Source of the DNA: Chelatococcus sp. YT9
GTDB lineage: Bacteria > Pseudomonadota > Alphaproteobacteria > Rhizobiales > Beijerinckiaceae
Assembly (NCBI RefSeq): GCF_018398315.1
Contig: NZ_JAHBRW010000001.1
Location: 1,670,001 to 1,734,000 of the forward strand
Reading direction: 5' to 3'
Length of the DNA stretch: 64,000 nucleotides
Shown here piece after piece: positions 32,986 to 41,584 of this stretch. Position 1 is the stretch's first letter, and each line of letters starts with the position of its first letter. The notes under the pieces are model-generated. The model made no database searches. It was not told the DNA's origin and worked only from the letters and a program-made list of their open reading frames with translations. The position numbers were made by a program, and so were the translations under genes.

Positions 32986-33630
32986 TTAAATCAGGCCGAC
33001 TGACAGGGCCCGCAGGGCCACCCGCACGACGGCCGCGAGGCGCCTGTCGAGCACGTCACGCGGTGCCCCGGTATCGGCCAGAACCGCGCTCGGATGGGTG
33101 AAGCGATAAAGTACGTCCGTCAAGAAGGAGAGGGCACCTTCTCGATCGCGCGGCTCGAAAGCGCCCGTCGCGATGCCCTCGTCCACAACGCGCTCAACCA
33201 GCATGCGGATGCGTCCGCGATGCCGGCGCGCGACAGCCCGGTTCTCCAGCGTCGCCGTGACGAAGAGACGGAACACCGGCGCGTTTTGCTCCATCAGCGT
33301 GCGATAGAGCCGCGCGAGGTCGAGGACCAGCCGTTCCAGCTTGTCGTCGGCCGGGTCCGGCGCACTCGCCACGTCCGCGATCACAGTCTCGATCGGTTTC
33401 AGCGCTTCGCCGACGACCGCATCGATCAGCGCATTCTTGGATGGGAAATAGCGATAGACATTGGCATGGGTCATGCCCGCTGCTTCCGCGACCGCGACCA
33501 CGGTCATCTTGCCGGGGCCGAACTTCCGCACGTGCTCGTTGGCAATGGCAATCAGTCGTGCATCAACTCTGTCGGAAGCGGTATCGGAAGGCTTGATCGA
33601 CTGAGGTTTCGCCGACGGATTCCTAGGCAT
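32986..33630 (-). CDS. TetR family transcriptional regulator
   Basis: 214-residue regulator with an N-terminal TetR helix-turn-helix: KMTVVAVAEAAGMTHANVYRYFPSKNALI spans about residues 40-68. The C-terminal ligand domain has the layout of the TetR_C_7-like group, which I cannot assign to a ligand. Its neighbours (mdh upstream of its end, zapE) are housekeeping genes, so its target is not obvious from context. Confidence 0.88.
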   Translation of the reverse strand: MPRNPSAKPQSIKPSDTASDRVDARLIAIANEHVRKFGPGKMTVVAVAEAAGMTHANVYRYFPSKNALIDAVVGEALKPIETVIADVASAPDPADDKLERLVLDLARLYRTLMEQNAPVFRLFVTATLENRAVARRHRGRIRMLVERVVDEGIATGAFEPRDREGALSFLTDVLYRFTHPSAVLADTGAPRDVLDRRLAAVVRVALRALSVGLI

Positions 33631-33738
33631 GCGGGCCTCCGGTGGGCCTAGATGCTGCGCGGTGCCTAACCAGGAGGTCCAGCCGCCCGCGGACGTCTCG
33701 GCCGCGAAAGTTCATCGGCCGGGGCGAGCATGTGGGCA

Positions 33739-34974
33739 TCAGGTCTCTACGAGGCCGGTGCTGTCACCCGAGCCTGTGGAGTCGCCGCGTCCATGGGGAG
33801 CCGAGAGATACTCCTCCGACTGCATTTCGATCAGGCGGGAGACGGTGCGATCGAATTCAAACACCTCGCGCCCCTGATCGGCTTGATAGAGATTCTGCGG
33901 CTCAACCGCCGCGGAGGCGAGAAGCTTCACATGTCGGTCGTAGAGCGTATCGACAAGAGTGATGAACCGCTTGGCTTCATTGCGGCGCTCGAAAGTGAGC
34001 GCCGGGATATTCTCGACAATGAGAGTATGGAAGCGCTCTGCGAGCGCGAGATAGTCGGAGGCGCCGAGCGGCTTGCTGCAGAGATCGGCGAAGGAGAAGC
34101 GCGCGACACCGCCGGCCGCGCGAGGGACCTCGACGGGATGTCCCTTCACCGTCAGCGTCATGGGCGCGCCAGCAGCGCCCGTGAGTGCGTGGAACATCTT
34201 GTCCAGTCGCTGCCGGGCGCTGTCGTCGTCCGGTACGATGAAGACCGGGCTCCCCGCGAGTTTTTCGAGCCGGAAATCCGTGCGCGATTGCAGCTTGACC
34301 ACGTCCATCCGCTCCTTGAGGAGAGCGATGAACGGCAGGAATAACGCCCGGTTGAGCCCATCCTCGTAAAGCCGGTCAGGCACCACGTTGGACGTGGCGA
34401 CTACCACCACGCCCCGCGAAAAGAGATTCGTGAAAAGACGCCCGAGGATCATCGCGTCGGCGATGTCCGTCACCGCGAATTCGTCGAAGCACAGCAGCTC
34501 GGCTTCCCGCGCGAGCTCGGTCGCGACATGGGGAATTGGATCCGTGTCCTTTTCCTCGCCGCGCTTCACCCGCTGCCGGAAGCTGAAAATGCGCTCGTGA
34601 ACATCGCTCATGAAGGCGTGGAAATGCGCCCGCCGTTTGAGCGCAACCGGAGCTGCCTCGAAGAAGAGGTCCATCAGCATGGTCTTGCCGCGGCCGACAG
34701 AGCCCCAAACATAGAGCCCACGAACGGCCGGCCCGTTGTCGCGCTCACGCCGGCCCAGCAGCCACGCGAAGGGGCGCTTTGGCGCGGTCTTGGCCTTCTC
34801 AGCCTGCCGGAGTGTCTCCACGAGCCGATCGAGTTGTGCGATGAGCGCGAGCTGTGCCTCGTCACGCTCCACCGTGCCCGTAGCGACGAGCGCTTCGTAG
34901 CGCGCCGCAACGGATTCACCGGCTGCTGCCGGCAGTTCCTGGCGGTGTGTTGGGGGGCGAGAATGAACGGTCAC
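33739..34974 (-). CDS. zapE: Cell division protein ZapE (AFG1-like ATPase)
   Basis: P-loop ATPase of the AFG1/ZapE family (about 411 residues), which associates with the division ring in proteobacteria. Seen: Walker A GSVGRGKTMLMDLFF, HFHAFMSDVHERI, the Walker B LLCFDEFAVTDIADAMIL, and the arginine-rich TSNVVPDRLYEDGLNR region. The GTG at 34974 (VTVHSRPPTHRQEL) gives a normal family length; an in-frame ATG at 35079 would add 35 residues without visible similarity. No clear ribosome binding site decides between them. Confidence 0.88.
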   Translation of the reverse strand: MTVHSRPPTHRQELPAAAGESVAARYEALVATGTVERDEAQLALIAQLDRLVETLRQAEKAKTAPKRPFAWLLGRRERDNGPAVRGLYVWGSVGRGKTMLMDLFFEAAPVALKRRAHFHAFMSDVHERIFSFRQRVKRGEEKDTDPIPHVATELAREAELLCFDEFAVTDIADAMILGRLFTNLFSRGVVVVATSNVVPDRLYEDGLNRALFLPFIALLKERMDVVKLQSRTDFRLEKLAGSPVFIVPDDDSARQRLDKMFHALTGAAGAPMTLTVKGHPVEVPRAAGGVARFSFADLCSKPLGASDYLALAERFHTLIVENIPALTFERRNEAKRFITLVDTLYDRHVKLLASAAVEPQNLYQADQGREVFEFDRTVSRLIEMQSEEYLSAPHGRGDSTGSGDSTGLVET

Positions 34975-35127
34975 GCACCACGCAATAACGCTTTCGGGGC
35001 TCAAGAACAATCGTGCGTCCGTGCGCGCCTGGAAAACCGTGGCGTGAGTGCCGCGGCCTTGCGGATTTGGTAACCGCAACGCGTGATGGCGATAGACAAG
35101 ATCGCCGTCGCAGCTTAAGCGGTCCGC

Positions 35128-35709
35128 ATGCTGCGCCGCCTCTACGACTGGACATTGTCGCTTGCCGCAAGCCCTCGCGCTGCCTGGGCGCTGGCGCTCG
35201 TCTCTTTCGCCGAAAGCTCGTTCTTTCCGGTTCCCCCGGATGTGCTTCTCGTCCCCATGGCGCTGGCCCGGCCGGACAAGGCCTTCTTTTATGCCGGCGT
35301 GTGCACGGTCGCATCGGTCGTCGGCGGCCTGTTCGGCTATGCCATCGGTGCGCTGCTCTATGACACCCTCGGCGCCTGGATCATCCAGGCGTACGGGTAT
35401 GGCGACAATGTCGAAGCTTTCCGGCAGGCCTATGCCGCCTATGGCGAGTGGATCATCCTGATCAAGGGTCTCACGCCGATCCCCTATAAGCTTGTCACCA
35501 TCACATCCGGCTTTGCGGGCTATGATCTTTTCTGGTTCACGATACTGTCAATCATCACGCGAGGCCTGCGGTTCTATATTCTCGCCGCGCTGGTCAACCG
35601 TTTCGGGGCACCCGCCAAGGAAATCCTGGAGCGCAACCTCGGTCTGGCCGCAATCATCCTGTTTGCCACCATCATCGGCGGTTTCGTGGCTGTCCGCTAT
35701 ATATTCTAG
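35128..35709 (+). CDS. YqaA family membrane protein (DedA-like, SNARE-associated fold)
   Basis: 193-residue polytopic inner-membrane protein of the COG1238 YqaA group. Seen: SFAESSFFPVPPDVLL (the E..F..PP motif of DedA-type proteins), GGLFGYAIGALLYDTLG, and GLTPIPYKLVTITSGFAG with the conserved Pro/Lys. DedA relatives act in lipid carrier recycling; YqaA function is less defined. Followed 36 bases later by dsbB in the same direction. Confidence 0.85.
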   Translation: MLRRLYDWTLSLAASPRAAWALALVSFAESSFFPVPPDVLLVPMALARPDKAFFYAGVCTVASVVGGLFGYAIGALLYDTLGAWIIQAYGYGDNVEAFRQAYAAYGEWIILIKGLTPIPYKLVTITSGFAGYDLFWFTILSIITRGLRFYILAALVNRFGAPAKEILERNLGLAAIILFATIIGGFVAVRYIF

Positions 35710-35745
35710 GGGCGCATCGCAGGCGCCTCGCCTCACGAGCGTTCA

Positions 35746-36258
35746 ATGTCCCTTCTCTCGCGTCCGCGCCTCATTGCATTAACGATTCTCGTCATTTGCG
35801 TCGCCCTCATCGGCGGCGCCTATTACTTTGAATATGTGCTGGGCCTGATGCCCTGCGAGCTCTGTCTGAAGCAGCGCCAGCCCTACTATCTTGCGATGCC
35901 CGTGGCGGCGGCGCTCGCGATCCTCCCCGATGAGCGGCGTGACCGGCTGTTCGGAAGCCTGCGCTGGATCGGCTTCGGCATCCTCGTCATCGCATTCCTC
36001 TATAATGCCGGCCTCGGGGTCTACCACAGCGGCGCCGAATGGCATTTGTGGCAGGGCCCCGCGGATTGCACGGGTCCGGTCAGCAACAATGTTGGCCTGA
36101 ATGATTTCCTCAAGAACTTGCAGACCACCCGCGTCGTGCGCTGTGACGAGGCGGCCTGGCGTTTTCTCGGGGTGTCGCTAGCAGGATGGAGTGCTTTCGC
36201 CTCGCTCGGCTTGGCTGTCTTGGCGCTGGCTGGGCTCAGGACAGCGAGGAAGCGTTAA
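35746..36258 (+). CDS. dsbB: Disulfide bond formation protein B
   Basis: Quinone-linked inner-membrane thiol oxidase (170 residues) that reoxidises periplasmic DsbA. Seen: four membrane segments, the CxxC in MPCELCLKQRQPYY after the first helix, and a second cysteine pair in GPADCTGPVS and TRVVRCDEAAW in the second periplasmic loop. Probably co-transcribed with the upstream YqaA gene. Confidence 0.92.
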   Translation: MSLLSRPRLIALTILVICVALIGGAYYFEYVLGLMPCELCLKQRQPYYLAMPVAAALAILPDERRDRLFGSLRWIGFGILVIAFLYNAGLGVYHSGAEWHLWQGPADCTGPVSNNVGLNDFLKNLQTTRVVRCDEAAWRFLGVSLAGWSAFASLGLAVLALAGLRTARKR

Positions 36259-36334
36259 CCCTGAGCGTGATCCCGGTCGGCAGCCATATCGCATATATTG
36301 ACATAATGCGTCGGATACCCCCTATATCTAGTGG

Positions 36335-36520
36335 TCACGGTCGCTCGATTCGAGCGCGAGAGAGGGAATTCGGACACGGCGTTCGTGCGTCGTGAGGCCG
36401 GAGCTGCCCCCGCAACTGTAAGTGGCGAGTCTGCGTCCAACTGACGTCACTGACGCCGCAAGGCGTCGGGAAGGCAGGGCGTGGCCGGAGACCCACAGCC
36501 AGGAGACCTGCCGCGACGAT
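36335..36520 (+). promoter_or_regulatory. Adenosylcobalamin riboswitch
   Basis: Matches the cobalamin riboswitch consensus: AGAGGGAATTCGG near 36361, GAGGCCGGAGCTGCCCCC followed by GCAACTGTAAG near 36394-36422, TCACTGACGCC then GTCGGGAAGGC near 36447-36477, and the B12 box ACAGCCAGGAGACCTGCC ending at 36512. The 5' boundary is approximate. It lies between dsbB and nrdA on the nrdA strand, so binding of coenzyme B12 should lower nrdAB expression. Confirmable by a covariance-model search with the Cobalamin family. Confidence 0.95.
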
Positions 36521-36616
36521 TGAGATTGTCCTCGGGCGGGGTGCCCCGGTGGATCGCCAGGGCCAGCGTCGGCGTGACAGCCGAACGTTTTCGCTCGCGC
36601 GTCCGCTCGGCCTTTG

Positions 36617-36639
36617 CCCCCACATCATTGGGGTTTGTT
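36617..36639 (+). promoter_or_regulatory. Candidate expression-platform hairpin before nrdA
   Basis: CCCCA/TGGGG stem with CATCAT loop, followed by TTTGTT, ending just before ATG 36644. It could act as a terminator or hide the nrdA ribosome binding region when the upstream riboswitch binds ligand. The stem is short, so this is tentative. Confidence 0.45.
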
Positions 36640-36643
36640 GCCG

Positions 36644-39610
36644 ATGTCCCTGACGACCGAAACCGCAGCCCAACCGTCCCACACGTCCAGGATGGCGATG
36701 GAGATGCCCCGCGCTGCCGCGGAGCCGGGCTACAAGCTCATCCGCCGCAACGGTGCCGTGACGCCATTCGACCCGTCCAAGATCGCCATCGCCTTGACCA
36801 AGGCCTTCCTCGCCGTCGAGGGATCGGGCGCCGCCGCCTCGCGCCGGGTGCATGACATCGTGGCGGATCTCACCGACCAGATCGTCACTGCGCTGATGCG
36901 CCGCGCCGATGCTGGGCGCACCTTTCACATCGAGGATGTGCAGGACCAGGTCGAGCTCGCGCTGATGCGTAGCGAGCACCACAAGGTGGCGCGCGCCTAT
37001 GTGCTCTATCGCGAGGAGCGGGCGCGCGAGCGGGCTCGCGCCGCCGGTGAGGCGAAGGCGGTGACGCCCGAGCCGCGCCTTCGCATGAAGGGCGCCGACG
37101 GCGAGCTCGTGCCGCTCGACGAGGCCTGCCTTGCCGCCATCATCGCGGAAGCCTGCGCCGGCCTCGAAGGCGTGGCGCCGGAGGCAATCCTCGCGGAGGC
37201 GCGCCGCAACCTTTACGATGGCATCAGCCGGGACGAGCTGGCGCTCGCGCCGATCCTCGCGGCCCGCACCCTCGTTGAAACCGAGCCGGACTATGCCAAG
37301 GTCTCGGCGCGGCTCCTGAACGACAAGCTGCGGCGCGAGGCCCTGAGCTTCGTCTTCGGCCGGACGGAGGAGGCGGCCCAGGCCGAGATGGCCGAGCGCT
37401 ACCCGAGCTATTTCCATGCCTATGTGAAGACGGGCATCGACAACGAACTGCTCGATCCGGAACTCGCGCGGTTCGACTTGACGCGTCTTGCCGCCGCGCT
37501 GAAGCCCGAGCGCGACCTCAATTTCGACTATCTCGGCTTCCAGACGCTCTACGACCGCTATTTCCTGCATGTGCGCGGCACCCGGTTCGAGCTGGCGCAG
37601 GCCTTCTTCATGCGCGTCGCCATGGGGGTTGCCCTGCGCGAGGTGGACCGGGAGGAGAAGGCGATCGAATTCTATGATCTCCTCTCATCCTTCCATTTCA
37701 TGTGCTCGACGCCGACGCTGTTCAATGCCGGCACGCGCCGCTCGCAGCTCGCCTCCTGCTTCCTGACGACGGTGTCGGACGACCTCGACGGCATCTTCAA
37801 GGCCATCAAGGACAATGCCCTGCTCGCCAAATATTCCGGTGGTCTCGGCAATGACTGGACGCCGGTGCGCGGCCTCGGTGCCCATATCAAGGGCACCAAC
37901 GGTGAGAGCCAGGGCGTCGTGCCCTTCCTGAAGGTGGCCAACGACACGGCGATAGCCGTGAACCAGGGCGGCAAGAGGAAGGGCGCGGTCTGCGCCTATC
38001 TCGAGACCTGGCACGTGGATATCGAGGAATTCCTCGATCTCAGGAAGAACACCGGCGACGACCGCCGCCGCACCCACGACATGAACACCGCCAACTGGGT
38101 GCCGGACCTCTTCATGCAGCGCGTCGAGGCGGACGGCCCGTGGACGCTGTTCTCGCCGGACGAGGTGCCGGACCTGCACGATCTCTACGGGCCAGCCTTC
38201 CGCGAGGCTTACGAGGCCTATGAGGCGAAGGCCGCGCGCGGGGAGATGAAGGTGTCCAAGCAGGTCCGGGCGCTTGACCTCTGGCGGCGCATGCTGACCA
38301 TGCTGTTCGAGACCGGCCATCCCTGGCTCACCTTCAAGGATCCCTGCAACATCCGCTCGCCCCAGGGGCATGTCGGCGTGGTGCATTCCTCGAACCTCTG
38401 CACCGAGATCACGCTGAACACCTCCCATGACGAGGTCGCCGTCTGCAATCTCGGCTCCGTCAATCTGGCGGCGCATGTCACGGCCGACGGCCTCGATATG
38501 GAGAAGCTGGCGCGCACGGTCAGAACCGCGATGCGCATGCTCGACAATGTCATCGACATCAATTTCTACACGATCCCGGAGGCACGCCGCTCGAACCTGC
38601 GCCACCGGCCGGTCGGCCTCGGGCTGATGGGCTTTCAGGATGCCCTGCAGACCCTGCGCGTTCCCTATGGCTCGGACGCGGCGGTTGCCTTCGCGGACGA
38701 GAGCATGGAGGCGATCTCCTTCCATGCCATCGCGTCCTCGGTCGATCTGGCAGCCGAGCGCGGCCGCTATTCGTCCTTCGAGGGGTCGCTGTGGTCGCGC
38801 GGGATTCTGCCGATCGATTCCGTCCGCCTGCTGGCGGAGGCACGCGGCATTGCGCCTGACGATGCAGTCGGCGAAGGCGTTCTCGAGCTCTCGTCAAGGC
38901 TCGATTGGGAGGGGCTGCGCCAGCGCGTGGTGACGACCGGCCTGCGCAATTCCAACTGCATGGCGATCGCGCCCACGGCGACGATCTCCAATATCTGCGG
39001 GGTCAGCCAATCGATCGAGCCCGCCTACCAGAACCTCTTCGTGAAATCGAACATGTCGGGGGACTTCACCGTGGTAAACGCCGCGCTGGTGCGCGACCTC
39101 AAGGCGCGCGGCCTGTGGGACGAGGTGATGGTGTCGGATCTCAAATATTTCGACGGCAGCGTCGGCCAGATCGACCGGGTGCCCGACGATCTCAAGGCGC
39201 TCTATGCGACGGCCTTCGAGATCGATTCGGCGTGGCTGATCGAGGCGGCCGCCCGCCGGCAGAAATGGATCGACCAGTCACAATCGCTCAACCTCTATAT
39301 CGCCAACCCGTCCGGCAGGAAGCTCGACACGCTCTATCGTCTGGCGTGGCAGCGCGGCCTGAAGACCACCTACTACCTGCGCTCGCGCTCCGCGACCCAT
39401 GTCGAGAAGTCGACGCTGAAGGGCACGGACGGCAAGCTCAACGCAGTTTCCGCAGTGGTGCCGGCTGCTGCGCTAGCAGCCTCGCCGATCCTTGTCGCCG
39501 CGACACGCGGCGTTGGCGGGGCTCGCGTGAGTGAAGCTGAAGCGGAACTGGGAACGGCGTGGGGCAAGGCCTGCTCGATCGACGATCCTGATTGCGAAGC
39601 CTGCCAGTAA
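36644..39610 (+). CDS. nrdA: Ribonucleotide reductase class I large subunit
   Basis: Catalytic subunit (988 residues) reducing ribonucleoside diphosphates. Two N-terminal ATP-cone-like regions are visible: about residues 30-125 (YKLIRRNGAVTPFDPSKI) and about 145-240 (LRMKGADGELVPLDEACL). Core residues: first redox Cys in LASCFLTTV, N584-L-C586-T-E588 (active-site Asn, thiyl Cys, Glu), second Cys in AVCNLGSVNL, the radical-transfer Tyr pair in KTTYYLRSR, and C-terminal C984-E-A-C987. Longer than E. coli NrdA because of the extra cone. The start at 36644 lacks a strong ribosome binding site; ATG 36614 is in frame. Controlled by the upstream riboswitch and followed by nrdB. Confidence 0.95.
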   Translation: MSLTTETAAQPSHTSRMAMEMPRAAAEPGYKLIRRNGAVTPFDPSKIAIALTKAFLAVEGSGAAASRRVHDIVADLTDQIVTALMRRADAGRTFHIEDVQDQVELALMRSEHHKVARAYVLYREERARERARAAGEAKAVTPEPRLRMKGADGELVPLDEACLAAIIAEACAGLEGVAPEAILAEARRNLYDGISRDELALAPILAARTLVETEPDYAKVSARLLNDKLRREALSFVFGRTEEAAQAEMAERYPSYFHAYVKTGIDNELLDPELARFDLTRLAAALKPERDLNFDYLGFQTLYDRYFLHVRGTRFELAQAFFMRVAMGVALREVDREEKAIEFYDLLSSFHFMCSTPTLFNAGTRRSQLASCFLTTVSDDLDGIFKAIKDNALLAKYSGGLGNDWTPVRGLGAHIKGTNGESQGVVPFLKVANDTAIAVNQGGKRKGAVCAYLETWHVDIEEFLDLRKNTGDDRRRTHDMNTANWVPDLFMQRVEADGPWTLFSPDEVPDLHDLYGPAFREAYEAYEAKAARGEMKVSKQVRALDLWRRMLTMLFETGHPWLTFKDPCNIRSPQGHVGVVHSSNLCTEITLNTSHDEVAVCNLGSVNLAAHVTADGLDMEKLARTVRTAMRMLDNVIDINFYTIPEARRSNLRHRPVGLGLMGFQDALQTLRVPYGSDAAVAFADESMEAISFHAIASSVDLAAERGRYSSFEGSLWSRGILPIDSVRLLAEARGIAPDDAVGEGVLELSSRLDWEGLRQRVVTTGLRNSNCMAIAPTATISNICGVSQSIEPAYQNLFVKSNMSGDFTVVNAALVRDLKARGLWDEVMVSDLKYFDGSVGQIDRVPDDLKALYATAFEIDSAWLIEAAARRQKWIDQSQSLNLYIANPSGRKLDTLYRLAWQRGLKTTYYLRSRSATHVEKSTLKGTDGKLNAVSAVVPAAALAASPILVAATRGVGGARVSEAEAELGTAWGKACSIDDPDCEACQ

Positions 39611-39686
39611 GGCCGGCGCCTGCCCGGAATCGGATTCCTCACCCCTGGGACAATCGACGTTCAAGAACTGCCTAAGCATTCCCATC

Positions 39687-39828
39687 GTCATCACCGGGCT
39701 TGTCCCCGAAATCGGGTTTACCCGATTTCGGCTCCTGATAGGGAACTCGGCAACAGCCGAGTTCCTGTGATCCCGACCGGAAAGGCGCCTCAATACATCG
39801 GGATGGCCTGGACAAGCCCGGCCATGAC
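39687..39828. mobile_element. MITE-like palindromic repeat element between nrdA and nrdB
   Basis: Terminal inverted repeats 39687-39705 and 39810-39828 (GTCATCACCGGGCTTGTCC against GGACAAGCCCGGCCATGAC, 17 of 19 pairing). Inside are two perfect hairpins with 4-base loops: CCGAAATCGGG/CCCGATTTCGG (39706-39731) and GGAACTCGGC/GCCGAGTTCC (39742-39765). No coding capacity. It accounts for much of the 336-base nrdA-nrdB gap; the remainder holds nothing I recognise. Confidence 0.7.
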
Positions 39829-39946
39829 AGCTGAGAATACTGAATGTCGATTGAGCCTAGAGGGAAGGGGTTGCCCGCAGTGCAGGGGCGGGGTGAAGGT
39901 CCTCGCCATTGGGGCACTGCTCAAATTCATCTTGGAGAACAAAAGA

Positions 39947-41077
39947 ATGCTCGATTGGTCAGAGCCGAAGGCCACAGCCGCGCTCCCATTCCAGCCCTTG
40001 CCGTCCGGCCAGCATCCCGCCGGGGATGCCACCGGCCTCGGTGCCATCGATCGCGGCGGCCAGCGCGTCACCGTCGACGACAAGGCGATGATCAATTGCC
40101 GCGCCGACGTGAACCAGTTGCTGCCTCTCAAGTATAAATGGGCCTGGGAGAAGTATCTCGCCGGTTGCAACAACCACTGGATGCCGACCGAAGTTTCCAT
40201 GCAGGCCGATATCGCCCTATGGAAGTCACGCGATGGCCTGACTGACGACGAACGGCGCGCCATCAAGCGCAATCTCGGTTTCTTCGCGGCGTCCGAGAGC
40301 CTCGTGGCCAATAATATCGTGCTGGCTATCTATCGGCACCTCACCAATCCCGAATGCCGGCAGTATCTGCTGCGCCAGGCCTTCGAGGAGGCCGTCCACA
40401 CACACACCTTCCAATATATCGTGGAAAGCCTCGGCCTCGACGAGGGCGAGCTGTTCAACATGTACCGTGAAGTGCCGTCGATCACCGACAAGGCGGCCTG
40501 GGCGCTGAAGCACACCCAGCATCTCGACGATCCCGATTTCAAGACCGGCACGCCGGCGGCGGACCAGGCCTTCCTGCGCGATCTCGTGGCCTTCTACGTC
40601 GTGTTCGAAGGCATGTGGTTCTACACGGGCTTCGCGCAGATCCTGTCGCTGGGTCGCCGCAACAAGATGGTCGGCATTGCTGAACAGTACCAGTACATCC
40701 TCCGTGATGAGAGTATTCACCTCAATTTCGGCATCGACGTCATCAACCAGATCAAGCATGAGAACCCGCATCTCTGGACATCCTCCTTCCAGGAGGAGGT
40801 GAGGGGTATGCTGCGCGAGGCGGCGGAGCTCGAGGCGGCTTATGGCAGGGACACCATGCCGCGCGGCTTCCTCGGCCTGAATGCCGCGCTTTGCGAGCAC
40901 TACATGCATTTCATCGCCAACCGGCGCTGCGCGCAGCTCGGACTGTCGCCTGTTTTCGCCGAGACGGACAATCCCTTCCCCTGGATGTCGGAGGCGATGG
41001 ACCTGAAGAAAGAGAAGAACTTCTTTGAAACGCGGGTCATCGAATACCAGAACGGCGGCGCATTGAGCTGGGACTGA
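39947..41077 (+). CDS. nrdB: Ribonucleotide reductase class I small subunit, class Ic-type (Phe at the radical Tyr site)
   Basis: Metal-cofactor subunit (376 residues). Candidate metal ligands: E117 (ASESLVANN), E148 and H151 ([14 protein letters not shown]), E221 (VVFEGMWFY), E255 and H258 (RDESIHLNF). The residue four after H151, where E. coli NrdB has radical Tyr122, is Phe155, and the first ligand is Glu rather than Asp. These spacings equal those of Chlamydia trachomatis R2 (E89, E120, H123, F127, E193, E227, H230), the founding class Ic enzyme with a Mn(IV)/Fe(III) centre. The C-terminus [11 protein letters not shown] resembles the R1-docking tail. ATG 39947 has GGAG upstream; a longer in-frame extension lacks similarity. 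Confidence 0.93.
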   Translation: MLDWSEPKATAALPFQPLPSGQHPAGDATGLGAIDRGGQRVTVDDKAMINCRADVNQLLPLKYKWAWEKYLAGCNNHWMPTEVSMQADIALWKSRDGLTDDERRAIKRNLGFFAASESLVANNIVLAIYRHLTNPECRQYLLRQAFEEAVHTHTFQYIVESLGLDEGELFNMYREVPSITDKAAWALKHTQHLDDPDFKTGTPAADQAFLRDLVAFYVVFEGMWFYTGFAQILSLGRRNKMVGIAEQYQYILRDESIHLNFGIDVINQIKHENPHLWTSSFQEEVRGMLREAAELEAAYGRDTMPRGFLGLNAALCEHYMHFIANRRCAQLGLSPVFAETDNPFPWMSEAMDLKKEKNFFETRVIEYQNGGALSWD

Positions 41078-41286
41078 TTCTCCTGCCGTAAGGCGCGTTT
41101 CCGGGAACTTGTGCGTCGATCTGGCCCCCTTGCCACCCGGTCCTCTTGTGCGTGTGGGTCGCGGGCGCAGGGGGCGCATGGTATTCACCGAGACAGCTGT
41201 GCAAAAAACAATCAGCTTTCGAGGCTGGACTTTATCGGGCTTGCTATGGCAAATAGCTGCCCATGGCGACGGCTTCGTCGCTGCGT

Positions 41287-41371
41287 GCGGGTGTGGTGGA
41301 ACTGGTAGACGCGCCGGACTCAAAATCCGGTTCCGAAAGGAGTGTCGGTTCGATTCCGACCACCCGCACCA
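41287..41371 (+). tRNA. tRNA-Leu (anticodon CAA)
   Basis: 85-base class II tRNA. Acceptor stem GCGGGTG/CACCCGC, anticodon stem CCGGA/TCCGG with loop CTCAAAA (anticodon CAA, codon UUG), a long variable arm (TTCCGAAAGGAGT region), T-loop GGTTCGATTCC and an encoded CCA end. Confidence 0.97.
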
Positions 41372-41584
41372 CCTTTTCCCGGAAAATCTGGATCGCAAGT
41401 TCGCCGTGCGAAGCCGAGGCGAGTTGGAAATGGCGCGAGATCGGCCGCCAATTGGCGCGCGGCCGATCGCGGCATCGCGAGGCAATTGGTGCAAAGCCTC
41501 TCCCATCGGTACGCCGTCGTGGGGCAGGATGGATTACTTCAGTATCCATTCCTGGTGAGGGACCGCGTTCGACGAGGATGAATC

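Noticed and set aside
36644-39610. First idea that the gene after the B12 riboswitch is the B12-dependent reductase NrdJ
   Set aside because: ATP cones, NLCTEI, the YY pair and the C-terminal CEAC, together with an adjacent NrdB, identify class I NrdA.
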